The notes: generated by a model not told the origin, from the letters alone. DNA of 64,000 bases from Pseudomonadota bacterium (GCA_039193195.1 JBCCWS010000028.1:1-64000), one strand, 5' to 3'. Positions 8,080 through 17,422 are shown, counted from the first letter of the stretch. Numbers and translations: made by a program.

Positions 8080-9165
8080 ATGCGCGTCGTAATCGTCGAT
8101 GACAGCCAGAGCATGCGTCATCTACTGAAGCAGCTGATCTCCCAGGACAGCGAGCTCGAAGTGGTCGGTATGGCGGAGGATCCCTACGAGGCCCGCGATA
8201 TGATCAAGGCGACCAATCCGGATGTGATCACGCTGGATGTCGAGATGCCGAAGATGGACGGGCTCAGCTTTCTGCGCAACATCATGCGCCTGAGACCCAT
8301 GCCCGTGGTGCTGGTGAGCTCGCTGGTCGGGCGCAACATCCAAGTGGCTGTGGAGGCCTTGGAGACTGGTGCTGTGGATGTGCTGACCAAGCCCTCCGGC
8401 GGGGTCACCCCTCAGTTCGGCGAGCAGCTACGGGAGAAGCTGCGTATCGCCGGCAGTCGCACCGTGGATCAACTCAAATGTGGAGCGGTCGCGTCCTCAA
8501 CTGCAGCCCCCTTGCGCTCCACAGCGGTTGGTGAAGGCAGCAGCGGCGCTGTGGACCGCGTGATCGCCATAGGTTCTTCCACCGGTGGCACCTCGGCAGT
8601 GAAGGAGATCTTGCGCGAACTTCCCGGTGATCTCCCACCTATCATGATCTCTCAGCACATTCCCGAGAAGTTCTCCAAGGCCTTCGCGGACAGCGCGAAT
8701 CGCTTGACGGCGCTTACGGTCATCGAGGCGCACGACGGCGACCCGGTAAAGCGCGGACACGTCTACATCGCCCCCGGCGGCTATCACCTCTCACTGGCGC
8801 GTGAGGGGGCAGGCTACGTCTGTCGCGTGATCTCCGGAGAACGCGTCAATGGGCATCGACCGTCCGTGGGCGTGATGTTCGATTCGGTAACGGAAGTGAT
8901 GGGTCGGCGCCAGCTCGGCGTCATTTTGACGGGTATGGGCAACGATGGCGCCCATGCCATGGTGCGCCAGCGGGAGGCGGGTGCGTTCACGATCGCGCAG
9001 GACGAGGCGAGTAGTGTCGTGTGGGGCATGCCCGGCGAAGCGCACAAGCTCGGCGGGGCGTGCGAGACCCTGCCGCTGGCGGAGATTGCCAGCGCCGTCG
9101 TCGCCTGGTGCGATCGTCCCCTGAGCAAGTCCCGCGAGGCCAAACTGGCCGCCAACGGAGCATAA
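8080..9165 (+). CDS. cheB: CheB receptor methylesterase / glutamine deamidase
   Basis: A 361-residue two-domain enzyme that removes methyl groups from receptor glutamates. The N-terminal receiver has D7-D8 and phosphoacceptor D53 (TLDVEMPKMDG). The C-terminal esterase has Ser167 (IGSSTGGT), His193 (SQHIPEKFS) and Asp289 (GMGNDGA), matching the Ser-His-Asp triad of Salmonella CheB. The start is the ATG at 8080, after GGGAG and 10 bases past cheD; the open frame extends upstream inside cheD but has no function there. CheR follows three bases after its stop. Confidence 0.97.
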   Translation: MRVVIVDDSQSMRHLLKQLISQDSELEVVGMAEDPYEARDMIKATNPDVITLDVEMPKMDGLSFLRNIMRLRPMPVVLVSSLVGRNIQVAVEALETGAVDVLTKPSGGVTPQFGEQLREKLRIAGSRTVDQLKCGAVASSTAAPLRSTAVGEGSSGAVDRVIAIGSSTGGTSAVKEILRELPGDLPPIMISQHIPEKFSKAFADSANRLTALTVIEAHDGDPVKRGHVYIAPGGYHLSLAREGAGYVCRVISGERVNGHRPSVGVMFDSVTEVMGRRQLGVILTGMGNDGAHAMVRQREAGAFTIAQDEASSVVWGMPGEAHKLGGACETLPLAEIASAVVAWCDRPLSKSREAKLAANGA

Positions 9166-9168
9166 GTC

Positions 9169-10002
9169 ATGGCAGCATCACCAGCCCAAAGCGGGCAAGA
9201 CGACAACTTCGACTTCACCGATCAGCACTTCGAGACCATCCGTGAGGTCGTGACGTCCTCGATCGGTGTGCAGCTGCCCGATATCAAGCGCCAGCTCGCT
9301 TACTCGCGTTTCGCTAAGCGAATGCGCAAGATAGGCGTGAGTAGCTTCGATCAGTACATCGCCCTGCTGAAGGACCCTACCAGCGGTGAGATGGATGCAC
9401 TCCCGAGTATCATCACCACTAACATGACCTCGTTCTTCCGCGAGCGTCATCACTTCGACTACCTTGCCGAAACCGTGCTGCCGGCACTGCGTGATCAAAA
9501 GCGCGTTCGCATCTGGTGCTCAGCGTCCTCCACGGGCGAAGAACCCTACTCGATCGCCAGCGTGGTGATGGACGTGTTGGGCGGGCCGTCTCGCACGATC
9601 CGCAACGACGTCAAGATTCTCGCCACAGACATCGACACGCAGGTGCTAGACCACGCCAAGGCGGGTATCTACCAGGAATCCAAGGTGCCGGCGGACTTCC
9701 GCAGTCGTTGGACACAAAAGCTGTCCAATGGCACCTACCAGATCGTTCCGGAGCTGCGCGAGCTGTTGACCTTCAAACGCCTGAACCTGCTTGGTGACTG
9801 GCCGATGAAAGGACCCTTCGATGTGATCTTCAATCGCAACGTCGTCATCTACTTCGACCTCGAGACCAAATCACGGGTGTTCCAGCGCCAATCAGACTTG
9901 CAGCGCCCTGGCGACACACTGATGATCGGTCACTCCGAGCAGTTGACTGGCCCAGCCGATCGCTACGAGCGCTTGGGGCATACGATCTACAAGCGCATCT
10001 GA
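9169..10002 (+). CDS. cheR: CheR chemoreceptor methyltransferase
   Basis: A 277-residue SAM-dependent methyltransferase that methylates receptor glutamates and so opposes CheB. An N-terminal helical domain with NMTSFFRERHHFDYL is followed by the SAM-binding fold: IWCSASSTGEEPYSIA, ILATDIDTQVL, and FDVIFNRNVVIYFD where most CheRs have CRNV. GHSEQL is present near the end. The VFQRQSDLQRPGD segment is slightly atypical. It is the last gene of the che series and converges on the protease gene 25 bases away. Confidence 0.96.
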   Translation: MAASPAQSGQDDNFDFTDQHFETIREVVTSSIGVQLPDIKRQLAYSRFAKRMRKIGVSSFDQYIALLKDPTSGEMDALPSIITTNMTSFFRERHHFDYLAETVLPALRDQKRVRIWCSASSTGEEPYSIASVVMDVLGGPSRTIRNDVKILATDIDTQVLDHAKAGIYQESKVPADFRSRWTQKLSNGTYQIVPELRELLTFKRLNLLGDWPMKGPFDVIFNRNVVIYFDLETKSRVFQRQSDLQRPGDTLMIGHSEQLTGPADRYERLGHTIYKRI

Positions 10003-10027
10003 TCGCTCGGGCGGAGCGAGCGGGCCG

Positions 10028-12457
10028 TCAGATGGGCGACCCCGGCGGGATCGGATGACGCGGTCCCACAGCGACCTCGCTCGGGCGCTCCAGGAAGCGA
10101 GTGAGCTCAGCCTCGAGCTCCTGGCGATAGGGAGAGTCCTTCGCCGACGCCCACCGCTTGAGATCGCGCAGCGTGGTCATGACCGTGGTTCGCACGGGCT
10201 GGGATGCCGACCCATCGACGCTCAGGCGCTGTAGCTCGCGCACGAAGGTCCACGCGATCTCGCGTGCGGTCACATCCGCAGCCGACACACCGCTCCCCGT
10301 CACTTGGATCCGACGCTCGGCGATGCGCGCTAGCAGCGCGGGGAGTCCCGGTAGGGCAGGGTTCTGCGCATGTTGGAGGAGCATGCGTTCGGCGCGCTTA
10401 GCGTCCAGAAGCAGGGTGGCGGTCAATTGGGCGGCGGCCCTAACCGGGGCTTGCGGATCGAACACGCGCCCCGTGCGATGGGTGAAGTACTCGCGTGTGC
10501 GCGCTGACTCGCTCTCGGGGGGATGCATCAGGTGACGGATGTGATCGCCCACCTGAAGCGCATCGACGCTACTCGCATCGAGCACCGCCTCGATCGCGCG
10601 CAGCTGGCGTTCGCCACTCACCGGGCTTGGGCTCGGGACCGACTCCTCGCGTAAGCCGTAGCCGTAGTGGGTGCCGCCGATGAGCTTGGCCGCGGCTTCA
10701 AGCTGATAGCGGTGCAGCAGGTACACGGGCACCAGGCGCGCTTCGGCTTCGTACAAGGGACGATCCGGCCGCAGCACGGCAGCGGAGAAATCCTGTAGCG
10801 CTAAGGCGCGAATGCGCATTAGCTCATCTAGGCGGGACAGTGGGTCTGCGCCGTTGTCCCACAGGTGTGCGCCGGGGGCAGCGGCCGAAGGACTGCGCGC
10901 ATCGGCGTCCGATAGGTAGGCGAGCTCAGCCCCTGACTCGATGATCTGGCGTAGTCCCCCGGCTTCCTGTGCCGCGGGGAAACTGCGATAGAGGTAGTCG
11001 ATCGCGTGCAGGTCCCAGCGGCCGGCGCCGACCGAGTACGCCTTGGTGATGTCGATCTTGCCGCGCCCGTTGAGTCGTATGTAAGGGTGAGGATAGTCCA
11101 TGACTGATGCATCGCCCTGGCCGCTCGCCGCGAAGTTGTGGGCGAGGCCGAGCGTATGCCCCACCTCGTGTGCGGCGAGCTGACGTAGGCGCGCCAGGGC
11201 CAGCTCACGAGCCGCCGCGCCGCCGTCACCACCTTCACCGAAGGGAGTTGTTAGGGCTTCGGCGATCAGTTGATCCTGGCGTACGCGCTGCGACCCGAGG
11301 GTGACATGCCCCTTGACGATTTCGCCGGTGCGTGGGTCGATCACGCCCCACCCGTAGGACCAACCGCGCGTTGCCCGATGCACCCACTGGATCACGTTGT
11401 AACGGATATCCAGGGGGCTCGCGCCCTCGGGGAGCAGCTCCACCCGGAAACCGTCCGGGTAACCCGCCTGGGCGAAGGCCTCGGCCCACCAGCCGGCGCC
11501 CTCCATGAGGGCAGAGCGAATGGGCTCCGGTGCACCCCGGTCGACGTAGTAGACAATCGGGTCGAGAGTGCGGCCGCTTAGGGAGTCACGCTGCAGACGA
11601 TGGCGGGCCACGATCTGCTGGCGCAGGGGGCGATCCAAGGGCGCGGCGAAGTCGTAGAACACCCTTGAGTAGCCTCCCGATCGAGGGTGATAGGTACGGG
11701 CGCGAAAGTTGCCTTCGGGGGCGGCGATGAAATCGTGGCGGATGCGAACGCTCAGGGCGTGCGGCGTCGGCGTGACGTCACTCAAAAAGTCCCCCGCGTC
11801 GCTGCCGGAGAAGGTGAGCAGAGCCTCCACCATCGTGTTCTTGGGAAAGGACGCCAGCGCATCGCCCAACACCAGGCTGCGCCCCCGATCGAGCTTGTAG
11901 TTGCCCTGGCCGGTTGCTCGAAGGCGGTCGACGATGCCGTGTACGTCGGCCGTCGCGAATGCTGTGAGGTCAGCTAGCACGCGGCGTTCGTCGCGGGCCT
12001 TGATCGGTAGGGACGCGAGCACGGAGCTGGCGAAGGCTTCCGCCACGGCGCGGCGTTCATCCGCGTTATCCGAGCGCGCGCGGTACGTGAGGTTCGGCTG
12101 CACCACGAGCACGCGATCACCGTGCACCTGGAGCTGCACGTAGCGCGTGTTGCCTATTTGCCCCCGGTCAAGGCCGATGTCATTGGAACCCACGCCGGCT
12201 GCGAGGTAGTTCACGTACAGCGCATCGGTGCCCTCGGCAGGTACTGCGATGTACAGGGCGTGCTGCTGCGCAGAGAAGTACAGGTCGAGGAAGCCGGCGT
12301 GGTGAGCGAAGCCCGAGGTGAGCTCTTCGATCGAGGGCGTCTCGTCCGCCAGCGCCGCACAGGCGGCCATCAATGAAAGTGCCAGCGTGGCAAGCTGGGC
12401 GCGTGCCCGCAGCGGAAGCGGTTGCTGCTGCGGGACGCTGAACGAACGGTACAGCAT
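10028..12457 (-). CDS. Secreted zinc metalloprotease of the metzincin type (DUF5117-like)
   Basis: An 809-residue exported protein. The ATG at 12457 follows AAGGA, and the product opens with a signal peptide (LATLALSLMAACAALA). The catalytic motif H430-E-V-G-H434-T-L-G-L-A-H440 is the full metzincin HExxHxxGxxH, followed by a candidate Met-turn (SVMDYPHP). The N-terminal 350 residues resemble the DUF5117/5118 region of large bacterial zinc proteases. It lies 44 bases after metB on the same strand, so it may be read through from the SAM-riboswitch transcript, although no functional link is evident. Substrate unknown. Confidence 0.85.
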   Translation of the reverse strand: MLYRSFSVPQQQPLPLRARAQLATLALSLMAACAALADETPSIEELTSGFAHHAGFLDLYFSAQQHALYIAVPAEGTDALYVNYLAAGVGSNDIGLDRGQIGNTRYVQLQVHGDRVLVVQPNLTYRARSDNADERRAVAEAFASSVLASLPIKARDERRVLADLTAFATADVHGIVDRLRATGQGNYKLDRGRSLVLGDALASFPKNTMVEALLTFSGSDAGDFLSDVTPTPHALSVRIRHDFIAAPEGNFRARTYHPRSGGYSRVFYDFAAPLDRPLRQQIVARHRLQRDSLSGRTLDPIVYYVDRGAPEPIRSALMEGAGWWAEAFAQAGYPDGFRVELLPEGASPLDIRYNVIQWVHRATRGWSYGWGVIDPRTGEIVKGHVTLGSQRVRQDQLIAEALTTPFGEGGDGGAAARELALARLRQLAAHEVGHTLGLAHNFAASGQGDASVMDYPHPYIRLNGRGKIDITKAYSVGAGRWDLHAIDYLYRSFPAAQEAGGLRQIIESGAELAYLSDADARSPSAAAPGAHLWDNGADPLSRLDELMRIRALALQDFSAAVLRPDRPLYEAEARLVPVYLLHRYQLEAAAKLIGGTHYGYGLREESVPSPSPVSGERQLRAIEAVLDASSVDALQVGDHIRHLMHPPESESARTREYFTHRTGRVFDPQAPVRAAAQLTATLLLDAKRAERMLLQHAQNPALPGLPALLARIAERRIQVTGSGVSAADVTAREIAWTFVRELQRLSVDGSASQPVRTTVMTTLRDLKRWASAKDSPYRQELEAELTRFLERPSEVAVGPRHPIPPGSPI

Positions 12458-12501
12458 CACTATCCTTAGGCAGAGTCGGGGGGTCATGCGACCCCTCGAC
12501 A

Positions 12502-13728
12502 CTAGCAGATAGCGATCGCGGACGCGGCAGGGAACGATGTCTCCTGGTGATCCTGGCGTGTCCGTGCGCGTGAGGCGAGTACGCGATCGAGGGCGGCATC
12601 GATGTCGCGCAGGAGGTCTTGCACGTCCTCGATACCTGCCGAGAGGCGAAGCAGGGAATCGCCGATGCCCGCTGCGCGGCGCGCCTCCGGCGCCATCGCT
12701 GCATGGGTCATGGTGGCGGGGTGAGCTACCAGGCTCTCCACTCCGCCGAGCGACTCGGCAAGGGAGAAATACTCGAGCCCGTCCAGGAAGACCTGCACCT
12801 CGTCGGTGCCGCCGACCAGCTCCACGCTGAGCATGCCGCCACCTGCTCGTTGTTGGCGTGCCGCGATCTCGTGGCCGGGGTGTTCTTCGAGGCCAGGGTA
12901 GTAAACCGCCTGGACGGCGCGGTGGCCCACGAGATGTCGGGCGATCGCCGTCGCGTTCTCAACGTGCAGGCGCATGCGTGCGTTGAGGGTTCGCAGCCCG
13001 CGCAGGGTCAGGTACCCATCGAAGGGGGAGCCGGTCAACCCAAGACAGTTGGCCCACCAAGCGAGATGCTCGTGCAGCTCGGTGTTGGCGGCGATCGCAG
13101 CCCCACCCACCACATCACTGTGGCCGTTGATGTACTTCGTGGTGGAGTGCACAACGATATCTGCGCCGAGCAGGATTGGGTTCTGCAGAGCCGGCGAGAG
13201 GAAGGTGTTGTCAGCCACTACCAGCGCGTCGCACGCCGCGTGCGCCTGCTGGCAGATGCGCTCGATGTCGACGATTCGCAGCAGCGGATTGCTCGGCGTC
13301 TCGACCAGCACCATGCGAGGCTCGCGTGCTAGGCCGTGCGCGAGTTCATCCGCATCACCCTGGTTGATGAAAGCAACCTCGAAGTGACCCTTGCGGCTCA
13401 AGGTGTCGAGGAGGCGATAGGTGCCGCCGTAGCAGTCGATGGGCGCAAGCAGCAGGTCACCGGGCTGCAGGAGGCTGCACACCAAGTGGATAGCGGCCAT
13501 GCCGGAGCTCGTGATGGTGGCGCCGGCGCCGTGTTCTAGGCGCGCGAGCGCGACGCCGAGCTGGTCACGGGTGGGGTTGCCCGATCGCGTGTAGTCGTAC
13601 TCGCGCTTCTGATCGTAGCCCTCGAAGGTGTAGTTCGAGGACAGGTAAAGAGGGGGAATCACCGCGCCGTGCGCAGTATCTTCGCAGATGCCCGTGCGGA
13701 CGGCGGCGGTGCTAGGCCTAGCGTTCAT
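12502..13728 (-). CDS. metB: Cystathionine gamma-synthase MetB
   Basis: A 408-residue PLP enzyme that joins activated homoserine to cysteine to make cystathionine for methionine synthesis. The PLP Lys is K198 (STTKYINGHSD), as numbered in E. coli MetB. The segments AWWANCLGLTGSPFDGYLTLRG and ESLGGVESLVAHPATMTHA match MetB rather than cystathionine lyases. The ATG at 13728 has AAGGAG six bases upstream; an open frame continues 61 residues further but is unrelated. The final 25 residues (after LDRVLASRA) are an unconserved tail. A SAM-I riboswitch lies 375 bases upstream. Confidence 0.94.
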   Translation of the reverse strand: MNARPSTAAVRTGICEDTAHGAVIPPLYLSSNYTFEGYDQKREYDYTRSGNPTRDQLGVALARLEHGAGATITSSGMAAIHLVCSLLQPGDLLLAPIDCYGGTYRLLDTLSRKGHFEVAFINQGDADELAHGLAREPRMVLVETPSNPLLRIVDIERICQQAHAACDALVVADNTFLSPALQNPILLGADIVVHSTTKYINGHSDVVGGAAIAANTELHEHLAWWANCLGLTGSPFDGYLTLRGLRTLNARMRLHVENATAIARHLVGHRAVQAVYYPGLEEHPGHEIAARQQRAGGGMLSVELVGGTDEVQVFLDGLEYFSLAESLGGVESLVAHPATMTHAAMAPEARRAAGIGDSLLRLSAGIEDVQDLLRDIDAALDRVLASRARTRQDHQETSFPAASAIAIC

Positions 13729-14103
13729 GATCGCTCCTTCGAAGCAGGGCATTGGGCGCGTGCCTCGCGCGCCACCATGCCGGGGTGTCCGATACCAGGG
13801 GGGAAAGCGGACGTTCGCGCTGACGGAGTTGCCAGAGGGCGGGGCGCGGGGCCGCGAGCTGATCAGCCAGACCCTCCGCGCTGGCGCCGTTGTGACGGGA
13901 GCCCTGGGCAACGCGCCAGAGAAAGCAACGCCAGGTCATGCGCGCGCCAGTACGCGCCTGAGCTAGGGTCGAAGGGCCTTTACGTTGGGTCACACGGCGC
14001 TCCAAATCAGTCAGCAAGACTCGAGATCCTTGGAGGATTCGTGACCCGACACTGAGAGGTTGGGAGCGTGCCCGCTGCGGCGAACGCCTGGTGCAGGGCT
14101 TCC
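13729..14103 (-). other. Long leader between the SAM-I riboswitch and metB
   Basis: This 375-base stretch separates the aptamer from the metB start. I see no stem followed by a U run, so a classical intrinsic-terminator expression platform is not obvious. An open frame from a TTG near 14017 to 13718 would encode 99 Arg/Trp/Pro-rich residues, overlapping the metB start. It has no recognisable family and no good ribosome site, and I do not call it a gene. Control could be through Rho, through pairing near the metB ribosome site, or through a second promoter. Confidence 0.5.
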
Positions 14104-14212
14104 CTCATCTCTCGGTGGGACGGATCCCCCGTAGGATTTGGCACCGCTTCGGATTCGCATCCGATGGTTGCCCCGGCGTCTTCGGGCCTGTCCCTCAGCC
14201 GGTCTCGATGAG
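14104..14212 (-). promoter_or_regulatory. SAM-I (S-box) riboswitch upstream of metB
   Basis: Read on the reverse strand, the segment opens with CTCATCGAGA and closes with GATGAG, giving P1. The core matches the S-box consensus: TGAGGGACAGGCCCGAAGA, then CGCCGGGGCAACC, then GGTGCCAAATCCTAC. These correspond to the conserved kink-turn, the GGCCC/GGCAACC helices and the GGTGCCAAxTCC pseudoknot partner. The segment lies upstream of metB in the right orientation, so SAM should lower methionine-pathway expression. The family assignment rests on sequence and pairing read by eye. Confidence 0.92.
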
Positions 14213-14219
14213 TGGAATC

Positions 14220-14249
14220 AGGGTAAGCGTAGGTTGTGCCGCGCGTCAA
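14220..14249 (-). promoter_or_regulatory. Candidate sigma-70 promoter for the SAM-I / metB transcript
   Basis: On the reverse strand TTGACG (14249-14244) is followed 18 bases later by TACCCT (14225-14220). Transcription would then start within a few bases of P1 of the riboswitch. The -35 is good; the -10 is poor. Confidence 0.4.
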
Positions 14250-14931
14250 TCCCACGCTCGCGACGCGGGTCACACCCCCGCGAGCTCGCCGGCATCGAGC
14301 TCTGGCATGCCAGCAATAAGGCGCCCGATGGCAGTCAAATGGCCCGCGCTTCAGAAAATCTGCCGGCTTAGGCCATTCGGGCCGTGCGACAGTGCGCGAT
14401 CGGGGCTGGCCGATCGACGGGCCTGCTACGCCGAGGCAAGCGCCAGCATTATGGCGAGTGGTGAGCTGGTGGGTATCGATGCCTCATCCAGCCAGCGCGC
14501 GACTGCGAGCGCACGGCATCAATTCGGTACTTTCGCCGAACATACTGGAATAAAGCCCCCAATGCGGGTGCCTTCGTTACTGGATGTCCACCGCTGGCTG
14601 AGCGCCCCTGTTTCGCTCCACGGGCTCTCGCAGCCTCGCTTACGTGCCGCTGCGCAGGGCCGCATCACCGAGGTATCCCGATCGATCGCACCTACCTCGA
14701 ACTGTGGATTTGCGCCTCAGGTTCGGGCCCTGGGCATTCACGTGCTGCGTGCGAGTGTCGATGTGGCAGGGCGGCGACGTCTTCCACAGGCGGCAGGGGG
14801 AAGGCAGCTGGGTTACCATCTGCGCTCTGGTACGGCTGGGGCGGTTCGGAGATTGGCCGTCGCGGGCGATGGGGATGCCGTCTCGCTCGAGCTTACCAGG
14901 CATACACAACTATATCGGGGTAGCCGAAATA
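14250..14931. other. Intergenic stretch with no supported gene
   Basis: About 680 bases separate the metB leader promoter from the start of the next forward gene. Open frames exist on both strands but their translations are Arg/Pro/Ser-rich, family-less and without ribosome sites. I see no tRNA, repeat or terminator. The last part must contain the promoter of the gene at 14932. Confidence 0.5.
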
Positions 14932-16617
14932 ATGACTCGTTCCAACTCTCTCGCAGCAGGCCTTTGGGCCGCCCTTGCGTTGACGCTGTCGGCTTCGACC
15001 GCGTTCGCGCACGGTGATTTGAAGCCGCGCTTCGTCGCGGTCGGTGGTGTGGACAGTGGCGACTGCACGGACGCAAGCGCACCTTGTGGCTCCATCATGT
15101 ACGCCATCAAGAACGCCAGTAAGGGCGACTTCGTGGCGCTCTCTAAGGGCACTTACGAGTTCGATCCGAAGGAAGCGATCCTCCTGGTCAGCGATGTGGT
15201 GCCTGTCGTCGGCGGCTACCGCCAAGCGGATGGGTTCCTCAATCGCGACGTCGCCAGTCCCGACACCTACGTGATCGGTGCACCGGCGCGTATGCGCGAG
15301 CGACTCGCCGAGCGCGGTATCTCGCTGATCGCCGACCGCAAGGGCCTGTCGCCTAAGTTCTCGAAGTTCGAAGCGCAGATAAACGCCGTGGCCAACGCGC
15401 CGGCACGCGTGGACTGCGTGGGCGGTCGCGTCGGCCCCTTCGAGTGCGACAACATCAACCTGCTCGGCCTCAAGCAGCTCAGCACCTTCAGCACCAATCC
15501 GAGCGCGGCCAACGATATCTGGGGATTCGTTGATCTAAACAACGGTCGTGAGTACGCCTTGATCGGCCTGCGCAACGCGATGGCAGTGGTGGACATCACC
15601 CGTCCCCGGCGCCCGCGTGAGGTGGGCAGCATCTCCGGCGCCAGCACGACCTGGCGTGACATCAAGGTGGTACAGTCCTTCGACGAGAACGAAGGCCGCT
15701 GGAAGGGCTACGCTTACGTCGTGTCCGACGCGACCAGCGATGGTCTGCAGATCATCGACCTGTCCGGCCTGCCCTTCAGCATCTCGCTGGCGAACACCTA
15801 CCGCGAGTTCAACAGCGCCCACAACATCTACATCAGCAACGTGGACTACACCACGGGCGAGATCTTCGAAGGTCAGACACCCTACGCGTACATCCTCGGC
15901 TCCAACCGCAACGGTGGGGCTTTCCGCGCGCTGGATCTGAGCGATCCCGTGAACCCCGTGGAAGTGACGCCGCCGCCGGCCGGATCGCGCTACGTGCACG
16001 ACGCGTCGAGCATCACCCTGCAGGGTGAGGACGCTCAGCGCTGTGGCCCCGGCCGCACCGTGTGCGAGGTGTTTATCGACTACAACGAGAGCACCGTCGA
16101 TCTGTGGGACACCACGGACAAGGCCAACCCGGTGCTGCTCAGCCAGACCTCCTATCCGCAGGTGGGCTACACGCACTCCGGGTGGTGGTCGAAGAATGCG
16201 GACTTCGTGCTGATTCAGGACGAACTCGATGAGAGCTTCTTCGGTCTGAACACCACCCTGCGTATCCTCGATATCCGCGATCTCACCAACCCGACCCTAG
16301 CCGGCGAGTGGGTGGGTCCGACCCGAGCCATCGATCACAACGGCTTCGTGAAGGGCGATCGCTACTACATGTCCAACTACCGTCGTGGGCTGACGATCCT
16401 CGATATCAGCAATCCCGCTGAGCCCACCGAGATCGGCTTCTTCGACACGTTCCCGGACAGTGACAGCGCGTCCTTCAATGGCGCCTGGGGCGTGTACCCC
16501 TACCTGCCGAGCGGCCGTCTGATCGTGAGCGATATCGAACGCGGTCTGGTGATCCTGCGTGAGGCCGATGGTGGCGATGGCGCGATTGGCGGCAAGCCGG
16601 TGTCTATCGGCAATTGA
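14932..16617 (+). CDS. Secreted choice-of-anchor B family protein with LVIVD-type repeats
   Basis: A 561-residue exported protein. The ATG at 14932 gives a clean signal peptide (LAAGLWAALALTLSASTAFA). Residues to about 130 form a separate domain (CGSIMYAIKNASKGD and VVPVVGGYRQ, reminiscent of beta-helix passenger starts). The rest is a propeller-like repeat region with AVVDITRPRRPREVGS, LQIIDLSGLP and LTILDISNPAEP, typical of choice-of-anchor B proteins. No C-terminal anchor (no PEP-CTERM, LPXTG or Por-type tail) is seen; it ends soon after the last repeat. It is probably periplasmic or released, function unknown. The next gene starts within its stop codon. Confidence 0.8.
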   Translation: MTRSNSLAAGLWAALALTLSASTAFAHGDLKPRFVAVGGVDSGDCTDASAPCGSIMYAIKNASKGDFVALSKGTYEFDPKEAILLVSDVVPVVGGYRQADGFLNRDVASPDTYVIGAPARMRERLAERGISLIADRKGLSPKFSKFEAQINAVANAPARVDCVGGRVGPFECDNINLLGLKQLSTFSTNPSAANDIWGFVDLNNGREYALIGLRNAMAVVDITRPRRPREVGSISGASTTWRDIKVVQSFDENEGRWKGYAYVVSDATSDGLQIIDLSGLPFSISLANTYREFNSAHNIYISNVDYTTGEIFEGQTPYAYILGSNRNGGAFRALDLSDPVNPVEVTPPPAGSRYVHDASSITLQGEDAQRCGPGRTVCEVFIDYNESTVDLWDTTDKANPVLLSQTSYPQVGYTHSGWWSKNADFVLIQDELDESFFGLNTTLRILDIRDLTNPTLAGEWVGPTRAIDHNGFVKGDRYYMSNYRRGLTILDISNPAEPTEIGFFDTFPDSDSASFNGAWGVYPYLPSGRLIVSDIERGLVILREADGGDGAIGGKPVSIGN

Positions 16618-17366
16618 TCCACGCACCAGGACCGTCGTCGACCCTCAAGGAGGTCTTCACCGTCCTGGACGTGGCTGGCGCTGCAGCCTCGGCACTGAGG
16701 CTGCAGCGCTTACCCCGCTGCGATGGCCAGCGGGTGCTTACCCTTCCGGGCTACGGTTTTGACGACCTATCGCTGCTTGCCCTGCGCATGCAGCTACGGG
16801 CACTAGGCGCCGATGCGAGCGGTTGGGGGCTCGGCATAAACCTCGGTCAGGTGGGCAAGCTGCTACCGCGGTTGGGTGCTCGCGTGCGCGAGCTGGCAGC
16901 CGCGGCACAGTCGCCTGTCTCGCTGATCGGCTGGAGTCTCGGTGGCTACCTGGCGCGCGAGGTGGCACGCGATCAGCCAGAGCTGATCAGCCGCGTAATC
17001 ACCCTGGGCAGTCCCCTGCGTGGTGGTCCCCGATACACGGTGGTCCGCAGCGTGTATGAGCGCCTGGGCTACGATCTCGAGCAATTGGACGCGCAGATTC
17101 AGGCGCGTCAGCAGCAGCGCGCCTTAGCGGTGCCGGTCACCGCGGTCTACTCCAAACGTGATGGCATCGTCGCCTGGCGGGCCTGCATCGATGAGGTGGA
17201 GCCGGTGACGGAGCACGTAGCTGTCAAGGCCACTCACCTCGGCCTGTGCTACGCACCGGCGGTGCTGGAGGTGGTCGCCGAGCGGCTGGCTGCCGATCTT
17301 GAGAACGAATTCGTCGCCGTCCCTGCGACCAATGCTCAGGCGGCGCAACCCTCTGCTTCCGACTGA
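16614..17366 (+). CDS. Alpha/beta-hydrolase fold protein, lipase/acyltransferase-like
   Basis: About 250 residues of a soluble alpha/beta hydrolase. The opening VLTLPGYGFDD strand and the HG-equivalent region, the nucleophile elbow GWSLGGYLAREVA, the acid on the strand VTAVYSKRDGIVAW and the late His in VKATHLGLCY together give a Ser-Asp-His arrangement. The TTG at 16614 overlaps the upstream stop (TTGA), suggesting coupling. A GTG at 16671 is an alternative start; an AAGGAGG at 16648 lies too far from it for an ideal site. Many such proteins act on lipids or short acyl esters; the substrate is unknown. Confidence 0.7.
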   Translation: MIHAPGPSSTLKEVFTVLDVAGAAASALRLQRLPRCDGQRVLTLPGYGFDDLSLLALRMQLRALGADASGWGLGINLGQVGKLLPRLGARVRELAAAAQSPVSLIGWSLGGYLAREVARDQPELISRVITLGSPLRGGPRYTVVRSVYERLGYDLEQLDAQIQARQQQRALAVPVTAVYSKRDGIVAWRACIDEVEPVTEHVAVKATHLGLCYAPAVLEVVAERLAADLENEFVAVPATNAQAAQPSASD

Positions 17367-17422
17367 GCAGCCTCCGGCGCGCGCTCGTTCGTGCGCCCCA
17401 AATGACAAGCGAGTAGCGCACG

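Noticed and set aside
10003-10027. Hairpin between convergent cheR and protease genes
   Set aside because: A short CGCTC/GAGCG pairing without a T run on either strand; not convincing as a terminator.
13718-14017. 99-residue reverse open frame between riboswitch and metB
   Set aside because: TTG start without ribosome site, composition typical of a high-G+C shadow frame, no family; left as a possibility in the leader note.
14091-15017. Long forward open frame overlapping the metB leader and the start of the secreted propeller gene
   Set aside because: Its translation is Arg/Ser/Pro-rich without family features, and it covers a riboswitch on the other strand and a real gene in another frame.
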